A stretch of DNA of 64,000 bases from Hominimerdicola alba 8 (GTDB lineage: Bacteria > Bacillota > Clostridia > Oscillospirales > Ruminococcaceae). Positions within the stretch are counted from its first letter, which is position 1, and every line of letters starts with the position of its first letter. The stretch lies in NCBI RefSeq assembly GCF_000178155.2, contig NZ_ADKM02000134.1, positions 1 to 64,000 on the forward strand. The letters run 5' to 3'. Of the stretch, positions 28,214-37,583 are shown piece after piece. The translations under genes were made by a program, and so were the position numbers. The notes beneath the pieces were generated by a model. That model was not told the DNA's origin, did not search any database, and saw nothing but the letters and a program-made list of their open reading frames with translations.

Positions 28214-28543
28214 GAGCTTGCTCCCACCTTTTGCTATTCGCACCCGCTTACGGGGAACATCTCTGGCTATGCACACCCTTGCGGGAAACACCTCTCGAAT
28301 TGTAGGGCGGGTGGCTTGCCCCCGCCGTGTGACACGCACAGAACCGAGATAGAACGGCGAACCATCATGGCGATATCCCGATAATTCGGCGTTGTAACAT
28401 GTCATGGTGGCGTAACATGGCGGGAGTTATGCCGACACGGTCGCATACGCCCCTGCCCTACACAGAGTTTTCCACACATGGAAAACGGCAAACTTTCGCC
28501 CATGTCAATAATTATGAATTATGAATTGTGAATTATGAATTAA
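27924..28543. repeat. Composite non-coding element bounded by inverted arms
   Basis: The left arm (27924-27975, repeated in each 100-bp unit) is matched in inverted form at about 28489-28540: AATTCACAATTCATAATTCA, then TTGACAT and CGAAAGTTT. Between them lie GC-rich hairpins (28208-28227 and around 28298-28320). Open frames inside lack ribosome sites and recognisable sequence. It fills the gap between the radical SAM gene and the lipoprotein operon promoter. Confidence 0.65.
28208..28232 (+). terminator. Terminator-like palindrome
   Basis: GGTGGGAGC / GCTCCCACC with a two-base loop, followed by TTTT. It is the first palindrome past the tandem repeats and a plausible end for transcripts of the aminotransferase to radical SAM operon. 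Confidence 0.6.
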
Positions 28544-28576
28544 CAGAAGCGCTGTGCGAAAAATAAGTGAAATCAC

Positions 28577-28605
28577 TTGCAAACAGACGGTGAATGTGTT
28601 ATAAT
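28577..28605 (+). promoter_or_regulatory. Promoter of the lipoprotein/two-component operon
   Basis: TTGCAA (28577-28582), 17-base spacer, TATAAT (28600-28605). The sequence AATCACTTGCA and AATGTGTTATAAT recurs around the recA promoter. Confidence 0.65.
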
Positions 28606-28643
28606 AATTGTGTATGAAATGTTCGTTGAGGGGATGTGATCTG

Positions 28644-29987
28644 TTGCGCAGAATGCGTATAAGTCTTGCGGCGGCGGTGATGGCTGCAAGCGTGGCTATG
28701 AGCGGCTGTACAGGGTTCAGCTTTACTGTTGACGGTCTGCTGAATGCACCTAAACTAACCGAAGAACAGGGCGAGATACACGAGGCTCTGACTGCGGCGG
28801 TAGGCGGCAGTATCACACTGAAATACCCCAGAAACGGAGATAATCGTTCAGCTTTTGTGATCGCTGACCTCGATGGCGAGGTGGGCGAGGAAGCGCTGGT
28901 ATTCTATGAATACAGCACAGGCGGCGGCTCGGACGACGGCATAAGGGTCAACCTGCTGGACAAGGACGAAGAGGGCAAATGGTACTCGGTGAAAGAACTG
29001 GCAGGTGCAGGCACTGATGTTGATAGGGTCATAATCACCCAGATGGGCGAGAAAAGCCGCTGTAACGTGCTGGTGGGCTATCAGTCGGTGACGGGCGGCG
29101 AAAATTCACTGGAGATATACAGCTGCTACGAGGGTGACTTCAAGCGGGTCGGTACAGATACCTATTCGGTGCTGGATACGCTGGATATAAACTATGACGG
29201 CTACCGTGAGATAGTCACTATACAGCGCCAGAATAACGCAGATACGGGCGCTGTCACCGCAAAAGCATCTCTGCTCGATATGGCTGACGGCGAACTGGTG
29301 AAAACTGAGGGCATAGAGATGTGCGCTAATGTGCAGAACTATGTCAATACCTGTTCGGGTCTGCTGAATAAACAGCATGAAGCTATTTTTATAGACGGCT
29401 TGAATCAGGACGGCAGTTTGCAGACCGAGATAGTCTACTACAGATATTCCAGCCTGCAAAACCCCATGCAGCTGAGTCCGCAGAAACTCCTGCCGCTGTG
29501 TACGCGCCCCACAGGTTACTACAGTACAGATGTGGACGGTGACGGCATAGTTGAGATACCCTCTACCAGACCGATGACAGGGTACGAAAATGCCATCATA
29601 GACGAGATGGTCTATATGACAACATGGAACATATACGAAGATTTCTTTAACCTGACCGAGAAGTATCGCGGATATTATTCGATATCCAACGGCTATTTCT
29701 TCGCTTTCCCAAACAGGTGGAACGACCTTGTGACGGTCAAGCGTGAGGCTGATACTTCCGAACTGGTGTTCTATAAGTATGAGGGGGATATAAATGCCTC
29801 GAATACCGAGATAATGCGTATCGCGGCGGTGGCAAGGCGCGACAGTCAGGAGTATGTTGATGACGGATATCGGCTGATAGCGAATAAAGGTCAGCTTGAT
29901 TATTATGTCAAACTTCCCGAAGATACGCGCGAACCGCTGATACTGACCATAGATGAGGTAAAGAACAATTTTTATATAGTTGACTGA
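28644..29987 (+). CDS. Lipoprotein upstream of a two-component system
   Basis: 447 residues from a TTG start at 28644 with GAGGGG ten bases upstream; the next in-frame ATG is three codons later and too far from that site. The signal peptide ends in a lipobox (AMSGC, Cys22). The exported part has Asp-rich loops (IADLDGEVGEEALVF, DINYDGYREIV, DVDGDGIVEI) spaced as in VCBS/FG-GAP-like calcium-binding beta-propeller blades. Its place directly before a response regulator and a sensor kinase suggests it informs or serves that signalling system at the membrane; the ligand is unknown. Confidence 0.8.
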   Translation: MRRMRISLAAAVMAASVAMSGCTGFSFTVDGLLNAPKLTEEQGEIHEALTAAVGGSITLKYPRNGDNRSAFVIADLDGEVGEEALVFYEYSTGGGSDDGIRVNLLDKDEEGKWYSVKELAGAGTDVDRVIITQMGEKSRCNVLVGYQSVTGGENSLEIYSCYEGDFKRVGTDTYSVLDTLDINYDGYREIVTIQRQNNADTGAVTAKASLLDMADGELVKTEGIEMCANVQNYVNTCSGLLNKQHEAIFIDGLNQDGSLQTEIVYYRYSSLQNPMQLSPQKLLPLCTRPTGYYSTDVDGDGIVEIPSTRPMTGYENAIIDEMVYMTTWNIYEDFFNLTEKYRGYYSISNGYFFAFPNRWNDLVTVKREADTSELVFYKYEGDINASNTEIMRIAAVARRDSQEYVDDGYRLIANKGQLDYYVKLPEDTREPLILTIDEVKNNFYIVD

Positions 29988-30066
29988 CACCCCGTTCGGC
30001 GTCAGGTAACTATGATATACGATAACGGAAAAATATACTGAATACTTACCGAGAGGAGAGTTTGCA

Positions 30067-30771
30067 ATGAAAAAAGTGCTTGTTTGCGAAGACGAAGATT
30101 CTATCCGCGAGTTTGTGGTGATAAATCTGGTGAGAAGCGGCTATGAAGTGGTCGATGTGAACTGCGGCGAGGACGCACTCAAGGCTTATGAAGAGAATGA
30201 GGGTGCTTTCGATGTGGCACTGCTGGATATAATGATGCCCGGTATCGACGGTATGCAGGTCTGCAAGAAGATAAGGGAGAAAAATTCGGGCATGGGCATA
30301 ATCATGCTGTCGGCAAAGAGTCAGGAGATGGATAAGATATCCTGCCTGATGAGCGGCGCTGATGACTATATAACCAAGCCTTTCTCCATATCCGAACTGA
30401 TCGCGAGAGTTGATGCTGTTTGCAGGCGAGTCAACCGCTCGGCAGTAAAGCCCGAAGAAGCATCTACCATAACATCGGGTCCTTTCGTGCTTAATCTGAA
30501 GAGCCGCACTGTGCTGAAAAACGGCAGACAGATAGACCTGACACAGGTCGAGTACCAGATAATGGAATACTTTTTCAAAAACCAGAACGCCGCGCTTGAC
30601 CGCTCCAGCATACTAAACCACATCTGGGGCGAAAGCTATTACGGCGATGACAAGATAGTCGATGTTAACATCAGGCGTATCCGCATGAAGATAGAGGACG
30701 AACCCTCCAACCCGAAGTATATACTGACCATATGGGGCTTCGGCTATAAGTGGTCGGGCGGAAACGGTTAA
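30067..30771 (+). CDS. OmpR-family response regulator
   Basis: 234 residues: receiver domain with the phosphorylation site Asp54 in VALLDIMMPGIDG, the conserved Lys in DDYITKPFS, and a C-terminal winged helix (VEYQIMEYFFKNQN to KYILTIWGFGYKW). GAGAGGAG precedes the ATG. Immediately followed by its sensor kinase. Which genes it controls cannot be read here. Confidence 0.95.
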   Translation: MKKVLVCEDEDSIREFVVINLVRSGYEVVDVNCGEDALKAYEENEGAFDVALLDIMMPGIDGMQVCKKIREKNSGMGIIMLSAKSQEMDKISCLMSGADDYITKPFSISELIARVDAVCRRVNRSAVKPEEASTITSGPFVLNLKSRTVLKNGRQIDLTQVEYQIMEYFFKNQNAALDRSSILNHIWGESYYGDDKIVDVNIRRIRMKIEDEPSNPKYILTIWGFGYKWSGGNG

Positions 30772-30785
30772 GGGGTCTGCATAAA

Positions 30786-32312
30786 TTGAGTGTTGATACA
30801 AAGCGTAAATATCGCGGCGGCGAAAGCATAACAAGGCACTGGCTGGTCAACAGCATGGGCATAGTCACGCTGATACTGCTGGTGGTGGAGATAGTGCTGA
30901 TATTCATTGTGCGCAGTTACTACTACAGTTCAGCCAAGCAGTATGTGACTTCCAAGATGAATATAATCACCACATCGGTGATGAATTCCTCAGATGATAC
31001 CACCAACTATAACGCCGAGATACGAAATATCGTTGAAACATATGAAGATAAGGACAGGATAGAACTTATGGCGATAACCGCTGACGGCAATGTTGATGTC
31101 ACATCATCGGGCTTCTCTTTGCAGGGCGGCGACAGCATGAGCGATTATAAAGAAGCCAAGTCCTCAGCGGCAGGCACAGCCTCGCAGATAATCAGACTGC
31201 CCACAGGCGAAAAGGTGGTGGCTGTTACAGCTGTCATCTCTCCGAAAGGGTGCGACTACGAAGCACTGAGAATGCTCAGTTCCATGAAGAACATTGACCG
31301 GCAGATAGGCATGCTGATCGTGGTGATAACGGCGATAGTCACAGGCATAATACTGCTGATGTTCTTTACAGGCATGTATTTTATCAGGCAGATAGTCATA
31401 CCTATAAGAGGTATCGCAGATATCACCCATAAGTACGCTAAGGGCGATTTCTCAAAGCGTATCGAGAAGAAGAGCGAGGATGAACTGGGTGAACTGTGCG
31501 ACTCGATAAACAACATGGCGGAAGAACTTTCAAATACCGAGCAGATGAAGAACGAGTTCATATCATCGGTATCGCATGAACTGAGAACACCGCTGACAGC
31601 CATCAAGGGCTGGACTGAAACTGTAGCTACCATGTACGGCGATGTGGAAACTTTCAAGAAAGGTATGCGCGTCATAAACAGTGAAACGGAACGCCTTTCG
31701 CAAATGGTCGAGGAATTGCTTGACTTCTCGCGCATACAGGATAACAGACTGCTTTTGCAGATGGATACCATAGATATACTGGCTGAACTGGGCGAAACGG
31801 TGCTGATCTATCAGGAAAGGGCGAGGGTGCTGGGCATAACGCTCAACTACTTTGAGCCTGATATGCTCCCTTTCGTTTACGGCGATAAGAACAGGCTCAG
31901 ACAGGTGTTCATCAATGTGGTGGATAACGCCATAAAGTATTCAGATAAGGGCGACACCGTATCGGTGGAGGCTTATGAGGAAGAGGGAGATATCTGTATC
32001 TCCGTGTCTGATACGGGTATAGGCATATCAAAGGAAGACCTGCCGCGCATCAAACAGAAATTCTTCAAGGCGAACCACACACGGCGCGGTTCAGGCATCG
32101 GTCTGGCGGTGGCAGATGAGATAATAGCAAGACACGGCGGTACGCTGACAATAGACAGCGAGCAGGGCGTGGGTACGACAGTTATGATAACCCTGCCGTT
32201 CATTGAGCAGGAACACAAGTCGGAGGAGAGCGACACAGTCGATGTGGAACTGATATCCTCAGATGACAAGCCCGAAGGGGCTGTAGAAAGGAATAATACC
32301 GATGAGCAATAA
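30786..32312 (+). CDS. Sensor histidine kinase
   Basis: 508 residues from a TTG start (30786) behind AAGGGG; the frame is open further upstream but lacks a better site. Order: membrane helix (about 17-38), extracytoplasmic sensor (about 40-170), second helix (about 176-200), HAMP (IRGIADITHKYAKGDFSKRI), dimerisation domain with phospho-acceptor His264 in SHELRTPLTA, and ATPase domain with N box (NVVDNAIKYS) and G boxes (DTGIGI, GSGIGLAV). The C-terminus has an acidic tail. Overlaps the DUF1385 gene by 11 bases. Confidence 0.94.
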   Translation: MSVDTKRKYRGGESITRHWLVNSMGIVTLILLVVEIVLIFIVRSYYYSSAKQYVTSKMNIITTSVMNSSDDTTNYNAEIRNIVETYEDKDRIELMAITADGNVDVTSSGFSLQGGDSMSDYKEAKSSAAGTASQIIRLPTGEKVVAVTAVISPKGCDYEALRMLSSMKNIDRQIGMLIVVITAIVTGIILLMFFTGMYFIRQIVIPIRGIADITHKYAKGDFSKRIEKKSEDELGELCDSINNMAEELSNTEQMKNEFISSVSHELRTPLTAIKGWTETVATMYGDVETFKKGMRVINSETERLSQMVEELLDFSRIQDNRLLLQMDTIDILAELGETVLIYQERARVLGITLNYFEPDMLPFVYGDKNRLRQVFINVVDNAIKYSDKGDTVSVEAYEEEGDICISVSDTGIGISKEDLPRIKQKFFKANHTRRGSGIGLAVADEIIARHGGTLTIDSEQGVGTTVMITLPFIEQEHKSEESDTVDVELISSDDKPEGAVERNNTDEQ

Positions 32313-33279
32313 TGCTAATGCGGGCAAGGAAAAATTCAAGTCGAAGATAGGCGGTCAGGCGGTCATAGAGGGCGTTATGATGCGCGGAATAGATAAGATG
32401 TCTATGGCGAACCGCCTGCCTAACGGCGAGATAGATATCGATATATGGGAGATAAAAGGCGGCAAGAATCAGGCGTGGTACAGGAAAACGCCTTTCGTGC
32501 GAGGTATCTTCAATTTTGTGACCTCGATGCTGGACGGCTACAAGTGCATCTCCCGCTCGGTAGACAAGCAGATGACCGATGACGGCGAAGCTGATGAAGA
32601 GCCTACAAAGTTCGAGAAGTGGCTGGAAGAAAAGCTGGGCGATAAGCTGATGCCCGTAGTTTCAGGCATCTCTATGGTGATAGGCGTTGTGATAGCGCTT
32701 TTCCTGTTCATGTGGGTGCCGTCGGCTGTCATCAAGCTGGTCGAGCATATAGCGGGCACAGAGTTCAACGCGGTGCTCAAGAACGTGATCGAAGGTCTGC
32801 TGAAAATAGCAATATTCGTGGGCTATACAGCGCTGACTTCACTTATGCCCGATATGAAGCGCCTGTATGAATATCATGGTGCCGAGCATAAGACCATAGC
32901 CTGCTACGAAGCCGAAACAGAACTGACACCCGAAAATGTCAAGAAGTTCGTGCGCTTCCACCCGAGATGCGGCACCAGCTTCATTTTTCTGGTGCTGTTC
33001 ACAAGTATATTTGTCAATACCATCTTCCGAATATCATGGGCAAGCCTGCCGCTGAGAGTGCTGTGCAAGCTGGCGCTCCTGCCTGTGGTAACGGGCATCG
33101 CTTATGAACTCATAAGACTGGCAGGCAAATATAATAACGCCTGCACAAGGATATTCTCCGCGCCTGGACTGTGGATACAGCGCATAACCACCCGCGAACC
33201 CGAAACTGACGAGATCGAGTGCGCTATCGCGGCGCTGAAAGCCGTTATCCCCGAAAACAAAGAGGAAGACAGATGGTGA
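32302..33279 (+). CDS. DUF1385 (YqhQ-like) membrane protein
   Basis: 325 residues. The start region KIGGQAVIEGVMMRG and YHGAEHKTIACYE are the family's hallmark. Several membrane helices lie in the middle (about 115-150 and 155-180) and near 220-275. Members are widespread in Firmicutes, often beside prmC, prfA or rpmE; their role is not established. It overlaps both neighbours, so it is in the same transcription unit. Confidence 0.9.
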   Translation: MSNNANAGKEKFKSKIGGQAVIEGVMMRGIDKMSMANRLPNGEIDIDIWEIKGGKNQAWYRKTPFVRGIFNFVTSMLDGYKCISRSVDKQMTDDGEADEEPTKFEKWLEEKLGDKLMPVVSGISMVIGVVIALFLFMWVPSAVIKLVEHIAGTEFNAVLKNVIEGLLKIAIFVGYTALTSLMPDMKRLYEYHGAEHKTIACYEAETELTPENVKKFVRFHPRCGTSFIFLVLFTSIFVNTIFRISWASLPLRVLCKLALLPVVTGIAYELIRLAGKYNNACTRIFSAPGLWIQRITTREPETDEIECAIAALKAVIPENKEEDRW

Positions 33280-34151
33280 CTTACAGAGAACTGCTGAAAA
33301 AGCAGACGGCTGTTCTCGAAAAGGCGGGCAACGACAATGCGCTTTTCGATGCCTGCGAACTGATGGGCAAGGCGCTGGGCGCTGACTGTCGGGGCGGTGC
33401 ATTTGAAAGTCTGCTGGCGGGCGAAGCTGAAACTTCGGTGAAAGCTGAGTTTGAGGGGCTTTGCCAAAAACGTGTGAATGGTGAACCGCTGCAGTATCTT
33501 CTGGGTGAGTGGGAGTTCTACGGACTGACACTGAAAGTCGGTAAAGGTGTGCTTATCCCCCGACAGGATACCGAAACACTGGCAGACCTTGCGGTGGCTA
33601 AGTACAAAAAAACGGATAATATAGTTGTTGCAGACCTCTGTTCGGGCAGTGGGTGTATAGCGCTGGCGCTGGAAAAACACCTTAAATGCCGCGAGGTCTG
33701 GGCGGTTGAAAAAAGTGAAGCGGCGGCAGGTTATCTCAAAGATAATCTGGCGCTGAACCATTCGGCGGTGAAACTTGTCATGGGCGATGTGCTGGATAGT
33801 GATACCGCGAATAAGATACCTGCGGCTGACCTGATAGTCTGCAACCCGCCTTACCTGACGGCTGATGATATGGCGGCTCTGCAAACGGAAGTCACTCATG
33901 AACCTAAAGAAGCCCTTTACGGCGGTGAGGACGGTCTTGACTTTTACAGGGCTGTCACCCGCATCTGGAAAGACCGCCTGAAACAGGGCGGCACTCTTAT
34001 TTACGAGATAGGCGCAGGTCAGGAAGACGACGTTATGCAGATAATGGTACAGCATGGCTTTGAAAATGTGCGGTGCAGACCCGATCCATGCGGGATAATG
34101 CGCTGTGTTATGGGTACAAAAAATGAACACCTCACCGAAAGGACAGAGTAG
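33273..34151 (+). CDS. prmC: Release factor glutamine methyltransferase PrmC
   Basis: Methylates the GGQ glutamine of peptide-chain release factors with SAM. 292 residues from the ATG at 33273 (GAGGAAG upstream), overlapping the previous stop. N-terminal helical domain, then a Rossmann methyltransferase with VADLCSGSGCIALAL and the catalytic NPPY in IVCNPPYLTADD. Typical length. Confidence 0.95.
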   Translation: MVTYRELLKKQTAVLEKAGNDNALFDACELMGKALGADCRGGAFESLLAGEAETSVKAEFEGLCQKRVNGEPLQYLLGEWEFYGLTLKVGKGVLIPRQDTETLADLAVAKYKKTDNIVVADLCSGSGCIALALEKHLKCREVWAVEKSEAAAGYLKDNLALNHSAVKLVMGDVLDSDTANKIPAADLIVCNPPYLTADDMAALQTEVTHEPKEALYGGEDGLDFYRAVTRIWKDRLKQGGTLIYEIGAGQEDDVMQIMVQHGFENVRCRPDPCGIMRCVMGTKNEHLTERTE

Positions 34152-34155
34152 CTGA

Positions 34156-34704
34156 ATGCTTTATATAATCAGACACGGTAAGACTGACTGGAATTTATTG
34201 CATAAATTGCAGGGCAGAACTGATATACCCCTGAACGAAGAGGGACGGCAGATGGCGCGTGAAGCGGCAGAAGAGTACCGCGATGTGCATTTCGATGTCT
34301 GCTACTGTTCGCCGCTTGTAAGGGCGCGTGAAACTGCCGAGATACTGCTTGAAGGCAGGTCGGTACCCATTATGACCGATGACAGGCTGGCGGAAATGTG
34401 CTTCGGTGAATACGAGGGCGCTGAATACAGTTTCTCTGCAAACGACAGCCCGATAAATACGCTTTTCCACGAACCCGAAAATTACAGGGGCGCAGGCAGT
34501 GCCGAAACGCTTGACGAACTTTTCGCAAGAACAGGCAGTTTTCTCAAAGAAGTCGCGTACCCACTGGTGGAACAGGGCAAAGATGTGCTGATAGTCGGGC
34601 ATGGCGCGATGAATTCATCGATAGTATGTCAGGTGAGAGGTCTTGAACGTAAAGATTTCTGGAGTGCGGGCATTGAGAACTGCAAGCTGATGAAACTGAA
34701 ATGA
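34156..34704 (+). CDS. Histidine phosphatase family protein
   Basis: 182 residues of the phosphoglycerate mutase-like branch. The phospho-histidine is His7 in IIRHGKTDWN; SPLVRARETAEIL and VGHGAMNSS supply the other active-site residues. Substrate unknown; relatives include alpha-ribazole phosphatase and broad phosphatases. Four bases after prmC. Confidence 0.9.
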   Translation: MLYIIRHGKTDWNLLHKLQGRTDIPLNEEGRQMAREAAEEYRDVHFDVCYCSPLVRARETAEILLEGRSVPIMTDDRLAEMCFGEYEGAEYSFSANDSPINTLFHEPENYRGAGSAETLDELFARTGSFLKEVAYPLVEQGKDVLIVGHGAMNSSIVCQVRGLERKDFWSAGIENCKLMKLK

Positions 34705-34723
34705 CATCGCCGTAAGTCGGCGG

Positions 34724-35101
34724 GTGAAACTTTTGAAGAACCGAAAGAAGTACCTTAAACGCCGCGCAAGACTCAGGCGGCTGATAAACGAAGGCTTTGA
34801 ATTTGAAACAGGGTATGTCTGTGAGGTATGCGGTGAAAAGCTGTATGACTTCCCGACATACGATGCGAGGGGTTGTTTGAAATGCGGCGGCTGGGCAGAA
34901 GATGTCTGCGGTGACCCCGATTGTCCAATGTGCGGCAAAAGACCCGCATCGCCGCTCGGTGTGTATTTTGAGAGCCGACAGACAGCGGCACATGCGCTTT
35001 GCCGCAAGCGCAGTTTGCAGGATAACTATTTTCACAAGTCGAACGGCGCTGTGAAACACAGAAAAAGGCGTTTGCAGTACAAAAAAATACTCAATAATTG
35101 A
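34724..35101 (+). CDS. Small basic zinc-ribbon protein, unknown function
   Basis: Up to 125 residues; start unsure (GTG at 34724, or TTG three codons later), with only a weak ribosome site. It is Arg/Lys-rich at both ends with paired cysteines in the middle (CEVCG, CLKCGG, CPMCGK), so one or two zinc-binding sites are likely. Possibly nucleic-acid binding. Last gene of the run before the recA promoter. Confidence 0.6.
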   Translation: MKLLKNRKKYLKRRARLRRLINEGFEFETGYVCEVCGEKLYDFPTYDARGCLKCGGWAEDVCGDPDCPMCGKRPASPLGVYFESRQTAAHALCRKRSLQDNYFHKSNGAVKHRKRRLQYKKILNN

Positions 35102-35150
35102 AATACGTACAACTTTTGGTACGCAAAGACGCAAAAATCGAAAAAATCAC

Positions 35151-35188
35151 TTGCAGTCCGTACAAGCGGACAGTTAATGTGTTATAAT
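35151..35188 (+). promoter_or_regulatory. recA promoter region with internal inverted repeat
   Basis: TATAAT at 35183-35188. An inverted repeat GTCCG (35156-35160) / CGGAC (35167-35171) sits where the -35 region is expected. TTGCAG at 35151 is too far (26 bases) to serve as -35 with this -10. No Bacillus-type GAAC-N4-GTTC SOS box was found. Possible operator; low confidence. Confidence 0.4.
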
Positions 35189-35244
35189 ATAAGCAGGAAA
35201 GAAAGATTTCCGAAAAAATATATGTTTGAAAGGAAATATCGAAA

Positions 35245-36444
35245 ATGGCTATTGATAAGAAGAAAAAGGAAAAATCACCACAGGTACACAACATAACAGA
35301 CGCGGACGAAAAGAAGAAGGCACTTGAAACTGCCATCGCGTATATAGAGAAGCAGTTCGGCAAGGGTGCTATAATGAAGCTGGGCGATGCAAGGGCAATG
35401 GACGTTGAGGCTATCCCCACAGGTTCAATGACACTTGATATGGCGCTGGGTATAGGCGGCGTACCGAGAGGACGAATCATCGAGATATACGGACCTGAGT
35501 CTTCGGGTAAGACCACTGTTGCGCTGCACATAATCGCTGAAACACAGAAAATGGGCGGCGAGGTCGCATTCATCGATGTCGAGCATGCCCTTGACCCTGT
35601 GTATGCGCAGAATCTCGGCGTTGATATCGACAGTATGCTGGTATCACAGCCCGACAGCGGCGAACAGGCGCTGGAGATAGCCGAAGCGCTGGCTCGTTCG
35701 GGCGCTATCGACTGCATAGTTATCGACTCGGTGGCTGCGATGGTCACAAAGGCTGAAATTGACGGCGAGATGGGCGACACCCACGTAGGTCAGCTGGCAA
35801 GACTGATGTCGCAGGCGATGAGAAAGCTGACAAGCGTTGTGTCAAAGTCCAATACGACCTGCGTATTCATAAATCAGGTGCGTGAGAAGATAGGCGTTAT
35901 GTACGGCAACCCCGAAACCACTCCGGGCGGTCGTGCGCTCAAGTTCTATGCTTCGGTAAGAATTGAAGTAAGACGCGGTGAGCAGATAAAGGACGGCGGC
36001 GAAGTTATCGGTAACCGTACACGCTGCAAGGTAGTCAAGAACAAGGTAGCACCTCCTTTCAAGGAGTGTGAGTTCGATATCATGTACGGCAAGGGCGTTT
36101 CCCGCGTGGGCGAGATACTCGATGCTGCGGTAGATCTGGGCATCGTCAAAAAGGGCGGCGCATGGTTCAGCTACGAAGACTACAAGCTGGGTCAGGGACG
36201 CGACAACTCAAAGCAGTTCCTGCTGGATCACCCCGATGTCATGGCTGAGATAGAGGAAAAGGTAAAGAAGCAGGCTGCTGAGGCGCTGGCAGCTGCCAAT
36301 AAGAAGAGCGATAAGAAGTCAAAGCTGGAGGAAAAGGCTAACGCAGGCGCATCAGCCGATGTCGATGAAGATGAGCCTACAGCACCGTCTGAGGAAAATT
36401 TTGAGGAGTTCGCACCTGTTGACATCGACAGCTTCGGTGAGTGA
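35245..36444 (+). CDS. recA: Recombinase RecA
   Basis: DNA-dependent ATPase for homologous recombination and the SOS response. 399 residues, slightly long because of an acidic, Lys-rich C-terminal tail. Walker [10 protein letters not shown], Walker [11 protein letters not shown], the KGAIMKLGD start and the L2-region segment [17 protein letters not shown] are all intact. Directly followed by recX, its modulator. Confidence 0.98.
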   Translation: MAIDKKKKEKSPQVHNITDADEKKKALETAIAYIEKQFGKGAIMKLGDARAMDVEAIPTGSMTLDMALGIGGVPRGRIIEIYGPESSGKTTVALHIIAETQKMGGEVAFIDVEHALDPVYAQNLGVDIDSMLVSQPDSGEQALEIAEALARSGAIDCIVIDSVAAMVTKAEIDGEMGDTHVGQLARLMSQAMRKLTSVVSKSNTTCVFINQVREKIGVMYGNPETTPGGRALKFYASVRIEVRRGEQIKDGGEVIGNRTRCKVVKNKVAPPFKECEFDIMYGKGVSRVGEILDAAVDLGIVKKGGAWFSYEDYKLGQGRDNSKQFLLDHPDVMAEIEEKVKKQAAEALAAANKKSDKKSKLEEKANAGASADVDEDEPTAPSEENFEEFAPVDIDSFGE

Positions 36445-36447
36445 TAA

Positions 36448-37083
36448 ATGCTTAAAATAACGAACGTTTCCAAATATAAGGGAATGACCATGATGATCGA
36501 GTTTGAGGACAGGGAAGCCGAGTTCTTGAATCAGGAGATCGTCCGCAGATATAATTTAAAGGCAGGCTTAAGTCTGCCTTTGTCTGCGTGGGAGGATATC
36601 AGAGCCGAAGAAGAGTACCGCAAAGCTCGTGAAAGGGCGCTTTATCTGCTGGATTACCGCGACTATTCCTATGTTGATCTGTTCCATAAGCTGGAAAAAA
36701 ACTACAGCGAGGATACCTGTTATCGGGTAATGGACAAAATGGTGGAGCTGGGTACGATAAATGATAACCGCTACGCTGAGGGTCTGGCGAGGCATTACGT
36801 TGAAGTGAAATGCTTCGGAAGCAGGCGGGCTTTTCAGGAGATGCGCGGCAAGGGTCTGACGGCTGAGGTCATCAAACGTGCGCTGGCAGTTTATGATGAA
36901 GATGAAGATACGACATGGTACGACAGACTCTACGAATTGGTCGAACGAAAGTACCTCAGATACCTTGATGACGAAAAAGGCGTGAACAAGGTGAAGAATG
37001 CACTGGTGCGATACGGCTACAGCTATGACCTGATAAAAGATGTGCTGAGAGATATAGGGGAAGAGTACAGCGAGGAGGAATAG
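36448..37083 (+). CDS. recX: Regulatory protein RecX
   Basis: 211 residues, all-helical RecX family inhibitor/modulator of RecA filaments. RARERALYLLDYRDYSYVDL and INDNRYAEGLARHYVE are family signatures. Three bases after recA, so co-transcribed. Normal length for Firmicutes. Confidence 0.93.
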   Translation: MLKITNVSKYKGMTMMIEFEDREAEFLNQEIVRRYNLKAGLSLPLSAWEDIRAEEEYRKARERALYLLDYRDYSYVDLFHKLEKNYSEDTCYRVMDKMVELGTINDNRYAEGLARHYVEVKCFGSRRAFQEMRGKGLTAEVIKRALAVYDEDEDTTWYDRLYELVERKYLRYLDDEKGVNKVKNALVRYGYSYDLIKDVLRDIGEEYSEEE

Positions 37084-37086
37084 GGT

Positions 37087-37491
37087 ATGGATAAGATAAG
37101 GTATAATGATGAGCAGGAAGCCTTCGAGATAGACTATGAACTGTGGGGGCAGAAGGTCACTGTGCTGTTTTATATGGAAGAACAGCAGGAGATAATCGAA
37201 AATCTCTCAGAGATAGCCGATAAGCTGGGCAAACTTGACCGCAATAAGTCAAAAATTGCCGAAGTCATCAAGCGTGACGGCTGTTATGATAAGAAGAAGT
37301 TCCCGCTGATGACCATAGCACAGCTGGAAGAACAGATGAAGATAGACAGTGCATTTGTAGATATGGACGAGGACGGTGTGGTGCTGGGCGCTACCGTTGT
37401 CACCCAAAACGGCGCACTGGGCGAGGGTGTTATGGTAGAAGTGCTTGAAGACGGCGCGCTGGAAGTGTCTGCTGAGGGTAAATTGCTGTAA
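37087..37491 (+). CDS. Hypothetical protein downstream of recX
   Basis: 134 residues, acidic, no signal peptide or membrane segment. It starts three bases after the recX stop, so it belongs to the recA unit. No domain was recognised; the sequence looks like a soluble protein with an N-terminal beta region and central helices (EEQQEIIENLSEIADKLG). Confidence 0.75.
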   Translation: MDKIRYNDEQEAFEIDYELWGQKVTVLFYMEEQQEIIENLSEIADKLGKLDRNKSKIAEVIKRDGCYDKKKFPLMTIAQLEEQMKIDSAFVDMDEDGVVLGATVVTQNGALGEGVMVEVLEDGALEVSAEGKLL

Positions 37492-37505
37492 ATTTCTCGC
37501 AGGTC

Positions 37506-37534
37506 TTTACAAATCGGGAAAATGGTGCTATAAT
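37506..37534 (+). promoter_or_regulatory. rimO promoter
   Basis: TTTACA (37506-37511), 17-base spacer, TATAAT (37529-37534). Confidence 0.65.
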
Positions 37535-37583
37535 ATAGGAATGTATTGATTAAAAGTTTGTTTTTGATTGGAGTTCTTATCGT

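Noticed and set aside
28127-28405. Minus-strand frame inside the composite repeat
   Set aside because: Built from repeat and palindrome sequence, without ribosome site.
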